Shown: positions 1 to 6,701, numbered from the stretch's first letter. The stretch is DNA of 8,513 bases from Chitinophagaceae bacterium (GCA_026785745.1 JAJAZO010000324.1:1-8513); one strand, 5' to 3'. The notes: generated from the letters alone by a model not told the origin. Made by a program: numbers and translations.

Positions 1-968
1 AAATAACAAAGCAGGTTATACACTACTTTTCTTGTTGTGTTAAATTGTACAGGCAAAGCTTCATTAAATTTTATTTTAGCAGCAACAATCCCTTCATCTA
101 GTATTGATTTTACGGACCGATAAATTTTTTCATCATCATATTGTACCAGTTCAATCAATTCATTGGTAGAAATACCGTAACGCTGAAAATCCACTGAAGG
201 TGCATTCCTGAAATAAGCTTGTGGGTCGAGCAGTTGAAGCATGGGCAATTGCTTTGCAGCAGAGCTTGTACTTAACCAAGTAATGCCGCTGCTGCAACCA
301 ATAAACAACGAACAATAATGGATTAATTCAGCATTTTCCCTTACAGCAAGATTACTGGCATCAATAATTTTTTCAGTACTGGGAAAAGAATTAGCTGAGG
401 AAAGAATAACACAGGTACCAGGTATTTGGGTAATTCTTTTTGCAGTTTTCATCACAAAGTCAAAACTGAGTACCGATTGGCCACTTTGTGGAGCATATTC
501 CCAAAGTATTGTATTGCTGAATTGCTGAAGCTTGTTATTCTCAGCAAATTTTTTCACTGTCAATTTCTCCTCTTCCGTTAACACCAACACAGGTTGAACA
601 GGAACAGATACCGGGTTAGGATAAGCCCTGAATATCATGCCCCTGATTGTACCATCATACAGTGCCTGGTTATCATCCATATTATGGGTAACAAAAATCT
701 CATCCCACTTCCCTTCTTTTTTCTCCTTGAACACTTTCCGTTTAAACTTTCTGAAAGCTATAATATCATTCTTAGCGACCTCGTTAGTCACTAAGATTTC
801 ATCAACGTAAGGATTTTGAGCAATTATATTTTTGCAAAACCCGGCAATAACCCAGGCAAGGTGACAATCAGGAAAATCTTTTTTAATTTGTCTTGCAACT
901 GCCGTAGCATAAAGGCAATCGCCGTTAGAGTATAGTTGAACTAATAATATTTTTTTAGCTGCACCCAT
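1..968 (-). CDS. GT9-like (heptosyltransferase-fold) glycosyltransferase, 3' end cut off by window edge
   Basis: The reading frame opens with ATG at 968 and stays open for 322 codons to the window edge, so the C-terminus is missing. The N-terminus is a Rossmann strand followed by a G-D motif (ILLVQLYSNGDCLYATAVAR, residues 7-26). This matches the start of ADP-heptose:LPS heptosyltransferases (GT9), in which the Asp after the Gly contributes to the acceptor site. Residues 222-234 (FIGCSSGITWLST) sit where GT9 enzymes have the donor-binding G-x-[DN]-S-G-x-x-H-x-A motif, but the acidic/amide residue and the His are not conserved. GT9 enzymes transfer heptose or other sugars to LPS core or related glycans at the inner face of the membrane. 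The gene starts 3 nt after the stop of the SDR gene, so it is probably co-transcribed. The GT9-like fold is fairly secure. The donor sugar and whether it is a true heptosyltransferase are unknown. Confidence 0.75.
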   Translation of the reverse strand, partial: MGAAKKILLVQLYSNGDCLYATAVARQIKKDFPDCHLAWVIAGFCKNIIAQNPYVDEILVTNEVAKNDIIAFRKFKRKVFKEKKEGKWDEIFVTHNMDDNQALYDGTIRGMIFRAYPNPVSVPVQPVLVLTEEEKLTVKKFAENNKLQQFSNTILWEYAPQSGQSVLSFDFVMKTAKRITQIPGTCVILSSANSFPSTEKIIDASNLAVRENAELIHYCSLFIGCSSGITWLSTSSAAKQLPMLQLLDPQAYFRNAPSVDFQRYGISTNELIELVQYDDEKIYRSVKSILDEGIVAAKIKFNEALPVQFNTTRKVVYNLLCY

Positions 969-971
969 AAA

Positions 972-1838
972 TTACTTCATCATCAGTTGAGCAAGTTCCC
1001 TGAAATCCATTTCAGGTTTCCACCCCAAAGAAAAAATACGGGAAGGGTCAGAAATAAGCTGCTTGCATGCCGGTATAAACTCCGGGTCTGTTGTAACATA
1101 ATCTTCCCAATTCTTATTTATTATCAAAAAACATTCTTCAAGCCATTGCTTTATTGAATAACCTTTGCCTGAAGAAATATTGGCTTCAAAATTTTCAGGC
1201 TGATTTACCAATGTCCAGATTCCTTTAACTATATCGCCGGCATAAGTATATTCCTTTACAGCTTTAATATCACCTATTACTATTTTCTCAATACTGCCTA
1301 CTGCTATTCGTTTAGCACCTTCAGCTATTTTTTTGGTCATATGCCTTTCAATCCGCATTGGGCTGTCATGATTAAAAAAATATCCAACATATACTTTAAT
1401 ACCAATGGTGCGAAAATATCTTGCCGCATAAACCGACTGAATCCTGCTTACAGAATAAGCATCCCTGGCCTCAAACGGGTCAGTTTCTTTTATTGGCTTG
1501 CCGTCGTTCTTAAATTGCAATCCACTGCCTGCAATAAACACTTTGGTTGACGGTGAACTGTTTTTAACTGCCTCTAATATGTTTAATGTACCTGTTGCAA
1601 TCGTTGCATGGTTTTCAAACATTGCCGCATGGGTGGTAGTAGAATTAGCAGCCAGATGAAAAACAAACTCCGGCTTATACTGATTAACTAGTTCTGCAAC
1701 TAAATTATAATCTGAAATATCATTTTTTAAAAAATCTCCCTGGCGGGAAACGCCAATCACCTCATAGTTTTGCTGTTTCAGCAACGCTGAAAGATAATAT
1801 CCATCCTGTCCTGAAGCTCCGAAAATGATTGCTTTCAC
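972..1838 (-). CDS. NAD(P)-dependent SDR, GDP-mannose 4,6-dehydratase-like with altered active site
   Basis: This 288-aa protein belongs to the extended SDR (nucleotide-sugar dehydratase/epimerase/reductase) family. The cofactor motif GASGQDG is at residues 7-13, and its GQDG resembles GDP-mannose 4,6-dehydratase (GMD). Other GMD-like parts are HLAANSTTTHA at 61-71, FFNHDSPMR at 154-162 and SDPSRIFSLGWKP at 263-275. It is shorter than typical GMD (about 350 aa) and nearer the length of the 4-keto-6-deoxy sugar reductases. The active site is unusual. The YxxxK motif reads Y128-S-V-S-R132, and the segment equal to GMD's S-T-S-E-L-Y reads G-S-G-L-Q-F (104-109), so the catalytic Glu is absent and Thr becomes Ser105. 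The product may be a reductase, an epimerase or a weak dehydratase on a GDP-sugar. It lies 9 nt after the GT/FkbM gene and 3 nt before the GT9 gene. Family assignment is strong; the reaction is not resolved. Confidence 0.82.
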   Translation of the reverse strand: MKAIIFGASGQDGYYLSALLKQQNYEVIGVSRQGDFLKNDISDYNLVAELVNQYKPEFVFHLAANSTTTHAAMFENHATIATGTLNILEAVKNSSPSTKVFIAGSGLQFKNDGKPIKETDPFEARDAYSVSRIQSVYAARYFRTIGIKVYVGYFFNHDSPMRIERHMTKKIAEGAKRIAVGSIEKIVIGDIKAVKEYTYAGDIVKGIWTLVNQPENFEANISSGKGYSIKQWLEECFLIINKNWEDYVTTDPEFIPACKQLISDPSRIFSLGWKPEMDFRELAQLMMK

Positions 1839-1847
1839 TGAGTTGGT

Positions 1848-3635
1848 TTATAGTTTAGTAAAAATGGTATTAACATGTGTATCAGCATACACCACATAAC
1901 CTTTCGATTTCAGAAAATCAATTATCGTACTATTTTTGCTTTCATTCTGATTTTGATCGTATAAGAGTGTTTCAACGCAAATTACCTTTGGGCCATACAG
2001 ATTATAATCCATGGATTTCAGAATCTCGAAGTCCAGACCTTCAACATCCAGGGAAATAAAATCAGGCTTTTTATCAAAATGCTTTTCAATAACACTGTTG
2101 ATAGTGATTAAAGGCATTTTTATTACTTTCTCGTAGTTGAGCTTACCAACATTCTTCATCCCCACTTCGTCCCAATAATCTGCATCTGCCTTTGAAAAGG
2201 TACTTAGCCCATCCGCATGGGGTGGGAATAGATAAAAATCTGCTTCAGTTATTTCATTAATACCAATGCCTGCGTTGATAACTGTATCCCCGGGTCTTAT
2301 TTTTTTAATACGATTGTATAGATGAGGGTTTGGCTCAATGCAAACGCCCCTGCTTCCTCTTAAATAAAAATAATAAGTATTACTGATGAAGGCTGGGTGA
2401 TTAGCCCCAATATCCAGATAGGTTGGCTTAGGGATACCTTCTTTATAGAATATATGCGCCAGAATTAAGTCCTCACCCGATTGGGCATAGGCCAATTGGG
2501 AATGCGGTAAAAGGACTTTGTTGACAAACTTTCTAATAAGTTCTTCATCGTTTATTCTCTTTGTGCTTGCCAGTACTTGCTTAAGCTTTGTGACACTGAA
2601 AAATCTTTTATATTTTCTGTATCTCTTTTTAATTAATTCAGCAAGCCCTTTTTTAAGCAACGGAAGTACAAATTCACCTGCTTCTTTATTTATTAAGGGC
2701 TGTCTCTTAAACAGTATGGTGAGCATTTCTTCAAATTTAATTGAGAAAACTTCCGGAGACCAATCTTTCTGCATTTGTTTTACAGAAAGGGTGGAATCTG
2801 CAATGGATTGCCTGAGGCTTACTTTGGGATACGGTTGTAAGTAGGCAAGGATATGGCGGAATGTATCGTTTTGTGAAACCGCTAATGGTCTCCCGGCACT
2901 AATTGCCTGATCAGTTGTGGCGGCAAGACCAGGCATGTTTCTGTCGTATAAAAAGCAATTCAGGGTATTCTGAGCACACCAATCAATCAGTGCCCTTTTT
3001 TCCATGTATTCATGTGTAATGATTACCCGAATGCCTTCCTTCGCCTTTTTCTTACACAAGTCACCTATATAAGTTGCATACTCTTTTGATTGAGGAACAA
3101 AGTCACCGTACGGTATATTGATTTTCACCACTGCACTATCAAATTCCTTATTTACTGCCTCTACCACATGCTGAAAACCTTTTCCTTTTGTTGCAAAACC
3201 AAAAGAACCAATAACAGGAATTTCATTTTCCTGGTAAAGGGGTAAGTTGCTTACTATTTCAAGAGGGCGGGGAAAAGCAAAGACTTTCTTATTCTTTATT
3301 TTTAAAGAAGGGTCCAAAACACAATACCCATTAAAATGGTTATCAGGACACATAACAAAAGGATCATTAGGCAAAACTTCCAGTATCATAGTAATGATAA
3401 TGCCTGGTATTTTTTTAAGTCCCCCCGTATCCAGCCAATACATGGTAGAGGGGTGATAATTAAAAAAATAATAATCGTAACCGAGCGGAATTATATGGCT
3501 CTCGATACTTAGTTCAATATAATCAAGGATATACTTATCAGATAGCTTAAGGCAGTTAAATACCATTAGTCCCGATTCGTAGATGCTATCTTGTGCTTTT
3601 GTATTATTGATGAATAACCCCTTAGTCAAAGCCAA
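1848..3635 (-). CDS. Two-module protein: glycosyltransferase-like N-terminus and FkbM-family methyltransferase C-terminus
   Basis: This is a 595-aa protein. Residues about 5-310 resemble a GT-B glycosyltransferase: IGSFGFATKGKGFQHVVEAV (142-161) resembles the opening of the C-terminal Rossmann half, and DQAISAGRPLAVS (242-254) falls where the donor-site helix lies. A clear E-x7-E motif is lacking. A basic, partly helical linker (about 325-375) leads to an FkbM methyltransferase domain (about 380-595). Its SAM motif is YLDIGANHP (406-414), the acidic motif-II residue is E434 in CIEPNP, and FISLDVEGLDFEILKSMD (526-543) is typical of FkbM. FkbM enzymes O-methylate hydroxyls of polyketides or sugars, so the protein could add a sugar and methylate a glycan. 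The start is uncertain. The frame is open upstream to a stop near 3687 without an ATG. TTG at 3635 or TTG at 3629 both precede the conserved GLFINN segment, while the first ATG is codon 24 and would remove it. The gene lies 25 nt after the broken small gene and 9 nt before the SDR gene. Confidence 0.83.
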   Translation of the reverse strand: MALTKGLFINNTKAQDSIYESGLMVFNCLKLSDKYILDYIELSIESHIIPLGYDYYFFNYHPSTMYWLDTGGLKKIPGIIITMILEVLPNDPFVMCPDNHFNGYCVLDPSLKIKNKKVFAFPRPLEIVSNLPLYQENEIPVIGSFGFATKGKGFQHVVEAVNKEFDSAVVKINIPYGDFVPQSKEYATYIGDLCKKKAKEGIRVIITHEYMEKRALIDWCAQNTLNCFLYDRNMPGLAATTDQAISAGRPLAVSQNDTFRHILAYLQPYPKVSLRQSIADSTLSVKQMQKDWSPEVFSIKFEEMLTILFKRQPLINKEAGEFVLPLLKKGLAELIKKRYRKYKRFFSVTKLKQVLASTKRINDEELIRKFVNKVLLPHSQLAYAQSGEDLILAHIFYKEGIPKPTYLDIGANHPAFISNTYYFYLRGSRGVCIEPNPHLYNRIKKIRPGDTVINAGIGINEITEADFYLFPPHADGLSTFSKADADYWDEVGMKNVGKLNYEKVIKMPLITINSVIEKHFDKKPDFISLDVEGLDFEILKSMDYNLYGPKVICVETLLYDQNQNESKNSTIIDFLKSKGYVVYADTHVNTIFTKL

Positions 3636-3660
3636 TGAATTACGATTTATTTTATAGCTA

Positions 3661-4116
3661 TTAATGAACAGGAATACATCTTGCTGTTACCATTATGTTG
3701 TCACCAACAAAAGTTGTATTATATAATGCCTTATCTGTTATTTCAACTAAACTCCATTGATATGTAACAGAATAAGGTGGGCCAACTTTCAACTCAATAT
3801 CCTGAAAGTCTTTTGAATTAAATTTCCACTCCGTCTGGTGTATAATCCTGTTTTCATCAGTATATGTTCCTTTGCCATCACTGTTAAAACTAAGTCGCAT
3901 AACATCGTAGTTCGAACCTGTAATATTCTTTCCTCCCCGTATATATTAAGAGTTTTCACCATCAATATTCCTTCTCACTTCATCAACCTGCCATATATGC
4001 TGCACCAAAATATCTGCCTTAGATTTTTTATTGCTCCGTTTAACTACATCTTCTTTACAGTTCTGCGGTATCAAAGCAATTGAAAGAAACAGGATAGGAA
4101 AGGTAATCTTAATCAT
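3661..4116 (-). pseudogene. Small exported/lipoprotein-like gene interrupted by an in-frame TAA
   Basis: Starting from ATG at 4116, a single frame of 151 sense/stop positions runs to the TAA at 3663-3661. It is broken once, by TAA at codon 57 (3948-3946). The N-terminus (residues 1-20, MIKITFPILFLSIALIPQNC) is a hydrophobic signal-like segment ending in Cys20 followed by KED. That resembles Bacteroidota lipoproteins, although P-Q-N before the Cys is a poor lipobox. The rest reads as one coherent small domain. HIWQVDEV (about 40-47) precedes the stop, and MRLSFNSDGKGTYTDENR (73-90) and TEWKFNSKD follow it. The pattern of a Trp-led strand then F-x-x-D-G-x-G-T-Y is like lipocalin-like or META-type lipoproteins; that family call is inference. 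The part from ATG 3900 on (79 aa) starts inside a predicted beta-strand and is unlikely to be an independent gene. A recent nonsense mutation or a base error explains it best. The gene is 12 nt after the methyltransferase stop and 25 nt before the GT/FkbM gene. Confidence 0.7.
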
Positions 4117-4128
4117 AAAAAAATAGAG

Positions 4129-5385
4129 TTACTTTTTATACACTTCTACTTTGGGCACGGGGAATATAAATCCGGTTCCCTTTTCCAATGCTTCTTTTTC
4201 CCTTTCTAAAAATTCATCTTTAAAATGCCAGGGCAATACCAAATAATAATCGGGGTTCATGGCCCGGCTTTCAGCTTCGCTTATAATTGCTATGTTGGTA
4301 CCTAATGTAGAAGCTCCGTACTTGTCGGGATTTCTTTCTGCGGCATATTCTACTAAGCTATTATCTATTTTGCACCATTGCAAAATAGTATTGCCTTTAG
4401 TTGATGCTCCATACACATGTACTTTTTTCCCGTTCTTCTTAAATTTCTTCAGCAAATCGTGTAAGTCATGCTTTAGCTTTTCAATTCTTTTTTGAAAATC
4501 ATCGTACGGCTTATCTGTGTCTAATTCCAGATCAAATTCCTTTTGCCTTATCTCAGAAATGAGTTTATAATTTGCCTTCTCATCATGCCCTGCAAATTCT
4601 TTATGTGTTGCATAGCAACGGATACTACCGCCATTAATATCATTAAACGATATTTTGAAAATCTTCATGCCACCCATTGCACAAATTTTCTCCAATACGG
4701 CAAGGCTGTAAAACTCAAGATGCTCATGGCAGATTGTATCGTAGCTATCCAGTTCCAGCATTCTTGGCATATAGCTCATTTCAAATACCCACACACCATT
4801 CGGAGCAAGAAACCGTTTGATGCCTTTTACAAAATCAACAGGGCTTTCTAAATCGTAGAACATTGCAATAGATGTTATCACATCCAGTTGTTTTCCTTCA
4901 AGCAATGAGAATAATTGTTCCGAAGGAAAAATATCCTGCACTACTTTAGCAATCTTTACTTCTTGTGCCACATCACTGGGGTCACAGCCAAATTTTTCAA
5001 AACTTTCAGGGTAGTAACCCAGCAAAGTGCCATCATTACAACCAATATCAAGCACAGAAGCTGAATCTTTCTTTATGATACCTGTAACTGTCTCGGTAAT
5101 TTCTTTAAGATGGTTTCGCATGGTGTTATTTGTTCCACTGCGATACCAGTAAGCAGCATACAAAATCTCAGGCGGTACCGAATGCTCCATTTGCAATAAA
5201 CCACAGGCATTTTCATCCTTTTCAGGGTTACAGCGTACCAATGTGCAATCAATCTTTCTTGTACTGGGCATTTCTTTCCCTGGCTTTATAAAAGAGCCCT
5301 GGAGATATTGCGGACCAAGGTCAATGACCTTTTTGAGTGATGACGAACCACAAACCCGGCAAGTAGTTCTTTTTCTGATGTGCAT
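4129..5385 (-). CDS. Zinc-site SAM-dependent sugar C-methyltransferase-like protein
   Basis: This 418-aa protein has the three-part layout of nucleotide-sugar C-methyltransferases (TylC3/NovU/TcaB9 type). It begins with an N-terminal zinc-site region with C9 and C12 (CRVC), then C52 and C61 before GLLQ. Next comes a class I SAM domain with VLDIGCNDGTLL at 111-122. The C-terminal substrate domain contains VHVYGASTKGNTILQW (322-337). Enzymes of this family methylate a carbon of a TDP-4-keto-deoxy sugar. The conserved CHEHLEFYS stretch (219-227) aligns with the catalytic Y-H-E-H region of TcaB9-type enzymes, with Cys219 in place of the Tyr. In typical members the last two zinc cysteines are C-x-x-C; here eight residues separate them. 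The neighbouring SDR suggests a nucleotide-sugar substrate, but the sugar cannot be named. The gene lies 7 nt after the 145-aa gene. The family is secure; C- rather than another methylation is inferred from the family. Confidence 0.87.
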   Translation of the reverse strand: MHIRKRTTCRVCGSSSLKKVIDLGPQYLQGSFIKPGKEMPSTRKIDCTLVRCNPEKDENACGLLQMEHSVPPEILYAAYWYRSGTNNTMRNHLKEITETVTGIIKKDSASVLDIGCNDGTLLGYYPESFEKFGCDPSDVAQEVKIAKVVQDIFPSEQLFSLLEGKQLDVITSIAMFYDLESPVDFVKGIKRFLAPNGVWVFEMSYMPRMLELDSYDTICHEHLEFYSLAVLEKICAMGGMKIFKISFNDINGGSIRCYATHKEFAGHDEKANYKLISEIRQKEFDLELDTDKPYDDFQKRIEKLKHDLHDLLKKFKKNGKKVHVYGASTKGNTILQWCKIDNSLVEYAAERNPDKYGASTLGTNIAIISEAESRAMNPDYYLVLPWHFKDEFLEREKEALEKGTGFIFPVPKVEVYKK

Positions 5386-5392
5386 TGTTAAT

Positions 5393-5830
5393 TTATTTTT
5401 TTGAGACCATCCCTGTAAAAAGGGTGTTGATCCTGTCTATACATTTATTTCTTTCAAGATTCAATATGGCCAATTTTTTTACTACAATATCTTTTTGTTC
5501 CACCGGCACTTTTTCAAACTCATATACTTTTTCCTGCTCATGCCATAGCTGGCAGTTCACATCAGCTAACTGAGCTACCACTTCACCAAAGTTTCCCATC
5601 ACTTCTGCTACGTCATTTCCTTCTTTCTTAAAAACCTTATTCGAATCAAACATCATGCTGTCAACTGGTATATTACCCCCAACAGCATTGGTAATATATT
5701 CATCAATCTCTGCCTGTAACCGGACAGATTGCTTTTCCAGGCTGGCAAGCCTGCCATTATCCTCCGTATGATACTGTTTTAACCGGACGATGGTCAGCTT
5801 ATCACAAAGCATTCCTAAGGTTTCTGCCAT
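5393..5830 (-). CDS. Coiled-coil hypothetical protein of the glycan cluster (145 aa)
   Basis: I do not recognise this gene with confidence. The product has no signal peptide or membrane segment, so it is probably cytoplasmic. It starts with TLGMLCDKLTIVRLKQYH (4-21), followed by a charged helical stretch (about 22-48) rich in Leu/Glu/Lys spacing. A middle part runs NKVFKKEGNDVAEVMGNF (64-81). A second helical part contains LWHEQEKVYEF (95-105) and ends LAILNLERNKCIDRINTLF (120-138). The opening is loosely like small glycan-locus proteins with a G-E-L-x-D-K-L-T-I-L motif (DUF6165-like), and the C-terminal part loosely resembles DUF4254. Neither link can be settled by eye. The ATG at 5830 is the clear start. 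It lies 43 nt after the mqnA stop and 7 nt before the methyltransferase, so a role linked to glycan synthesis, perhaps as a small helical partner protein, is inference from position only. Confidence 0.75.
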   Translation of the reverse strand: MAETLGMLCDKLTIVRLKQYHTEDNGRLASLEKQSVRLQAEIDEYITNAVGGNIPVDSMMFDSNKVFKKEGNDVAEVMGNFGEVVAQLADVNCQLWHEQEKVYEFEKVPVEQKDIVVKKLAILNLERNKCIDRINTLFTGMVSKK

Positions 5831-5847
5831 AATTAAAAATAAGGCTG

Positions 5848-5855
5848 CGAAAATA
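5848..5855 (-). promoter_or_regulatory. Possible weak -7 box for the glycan cluster
   Basis: On the minus strand the gap between mqnA and the 145-aa gene reads TATTTTCG, which matches 7 of 8 positions of the Bacteroidota -7 consensus TAnnTTTG. It lies 17 nt upstream of the ATG at 5830. No convincing TTG-type -33 element is seen. Such a match can arise by chance in AT-rich DNA, so read-through from the mqnA promoter is at least as likely. Confidence 0.2.
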
Positions 5856-5873
5856 TTGATTTTTAGCGACTAT

Positions 5874-6671
5874 TCAGGCTGTTTTCAGGCCGGAAAGAAA
5901 CAAGTTCATCCCCTTCTGTTTATCCGCATCAAGGCGATAACTAAGATGGAGTGAATAGTACTTTTTAAGGTCAAATAAATCGAATGGATTGGCAGCAACA
6001 ATCTCATCTATATGCTGCAATCCCAACCCATTCGCTTCATTAAAAAGTTGTATAAAATCATCCGGCAATTGTTTTGTACTTACCCAGGCGGCAAATACAA
6101 ACGGCAACCCGGTAATTGACCGCCATTCTGATCCCAGATCATAAATAAAAGTGGAAATTTTTCGCTGCTCAAATGCCCGGTCGCCGATTACAAGGCCGGC
6201 AGTAGTTCCTTTTATCTCTTTACGATAATCCTCGTTGATTGCATCTGTTAATTCAGGGCTGATACCCCAATATTCTTTCATCAGGTATTTCAGCAAAGCT
6301 ACAGAGGTACGGCTCTGGTAATCTAAGTAAACTTTTTTTATTTCATGCATCGGCACTTCGCTGAACAAAGCGACAGAAGCAATTTCTCCTTCTGTCCCGA
6401 TGCAATAATTACCAACGATATGATATTCGGGAAGCTGGGGAAGCACTGCCACCGGAATCAAACCCAGATCAATTTCATCATTGATCAGCATCTGTGCCAG
6501 CCGGGATGGATAATCACCAATCAATTCAATCTGGCCACTGATAGGTGGTCTTTCCAAACCATATACCAGCGGCTTTGTGTTCAGGTAATTAACAACTCCT
6601 ACTCTGATCTTCTTACCCCCATCCTCCCGCATTGGCGGGACAGGCTCTAAAGGGGTGTTTTTATGTTTCAT
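5874..6671 (-). CDS. mqnA: Chorismate dehydratase MqnA (futalosine menaquinone pathway)
   Basis: MqnA converts chorismate to 3-[(1-carboxyvinyl)oxy]benzoate, the first step of the futalosine route to menaquinone, in the cytoplasm. The 265-aa product carries the family's opening IRVGVVNYLNTKPLVYGL (22-39), DEIDLGLIPVAVLPQL (65-80), a GEIASVALFS segment (95-104) and VYLDYQSRTSVALL (114-127). All are typical of this periplasmic-binding-protein-like fold. The N-terminus is about 20 residues longer than usual. Residues 6-20 are encoded by a GC-rich inverted repeat, and a second in-frame ATG (codon 14, 6632-6630) lies in its loop. ATG 6671 fits the promoter-like box at 6702-6709, giving a leader of roughly 25 nt. 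Other mqn genes are not in the window. The gene is divergent from purB and stands upstream of the glycan genes on the same strand. Confidence 0.95.
   Translation of the reverse strand: MKHKNTPLEPVPPMREDGGKKIRVGVVNYLNTKPLVYGLERPPISGQIELIGDYPSRLAQMLINDEIDLGLIPVAVLPQLPEYHIVGNYCIGTEGEIASVALFSEVPMHEIKKVYLDYQSRTSVALLKYLMKEYWGISPELTDAINEDYRKEIKGTTAGLVIGDRAFEQRKISTFIYDLGSEWRSITGLPFVFAAWVSTKQLPDDFIQLFNEANGLGLQHIDEIVAANPFDLFDLKKYYSLHLSYRLDADKQKGMNLFLSGLKTA
6615..6656. repeat. GC-rich inverted repeat inside the 5' end of mqnA
   Basis: Perfect 6-bp arms TCCCGC (6625-6630) and GCGGGA (6635-6640) flank the 4-base loop ATTG. A second outer pair, ACCCC (6615-6619) and GGGGT (6652-6656), is interrupted by unequal spacers. 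The stretch is clearly richer in G and C than its surroundings. It encodes the non-conserved N-terminal extension of MqnA. It may be a dispersed palindromic repeat that inserted at the gene's 5' end, or an mRNA hairpin affecting initiation. Only one copy was noticed in this window. Confidence 0.55.
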
Positions 6672-6690
6672 TTCAGCAATTTGTGTTCTT

Positions 6691-6698
6691 TATCTTTG
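6691..6698 (+). promoter_or_regulatory. Bacteroidota-type -7 box for purB
   Basis: TATCTTTG matches TAnnTTTG exactly at its fixed positions. It lies 90 nt upstream of the purB ATG, so the leader would be about 85 nt. A TTTC at 6666-6669, 21 bases upstream of the box, could serve as a weak -33 element. It overlaps the palindrome shared with the opposite promoter. Confidence 0.5.
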
Positions 6699-6701
6699 CA
6701 G

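Noticed and set aside
594..794. Plus-strand frame of 66 codons
   Set aside because: It lies wholly opposite the GT9-like gene, which is open over the full 968 nt and has recognisable motifs; the plus-strand product has low-complexity composition.
2518..2844. Plus-strand frame of 108 codons with hydrophobic residues
   Set aside because: It is opposite the linker of the GT/FkbM gene. The hydrophobic look comes from reading Lys/Glu-rich codons backwards.
3661..3900. Independent 79-aa gene
   Set aside because: Upstream codons in the same frame continue a signal peptide and domain up to ATG 4116, broken only by one TAA, so this is the tail of a longer gene.
3838..4083. Plus-strand frame of 81 codons over the broken gene
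   Set aside because: The minus-strand frame gives a signal peptide and coherent domain with operon spacing; the plus-strand product has no recognisable feature.
4543..4851. Plus-strand frame of 102 codons
   Set aside because: It is a shadow of the methyltransferase gene, whose protein motifs cover this region.
6345..6650. Plus-strand frame of 101 codons over the 5' half of mqnA
   Set aside because: MqnA motifs are unmistakable on the other strand.
6680..6683. TTTG as a -33 element for purB
   Set aside because: It is only 7 bases from the -7 box, too close compared with the usual spacing of about 19-21.
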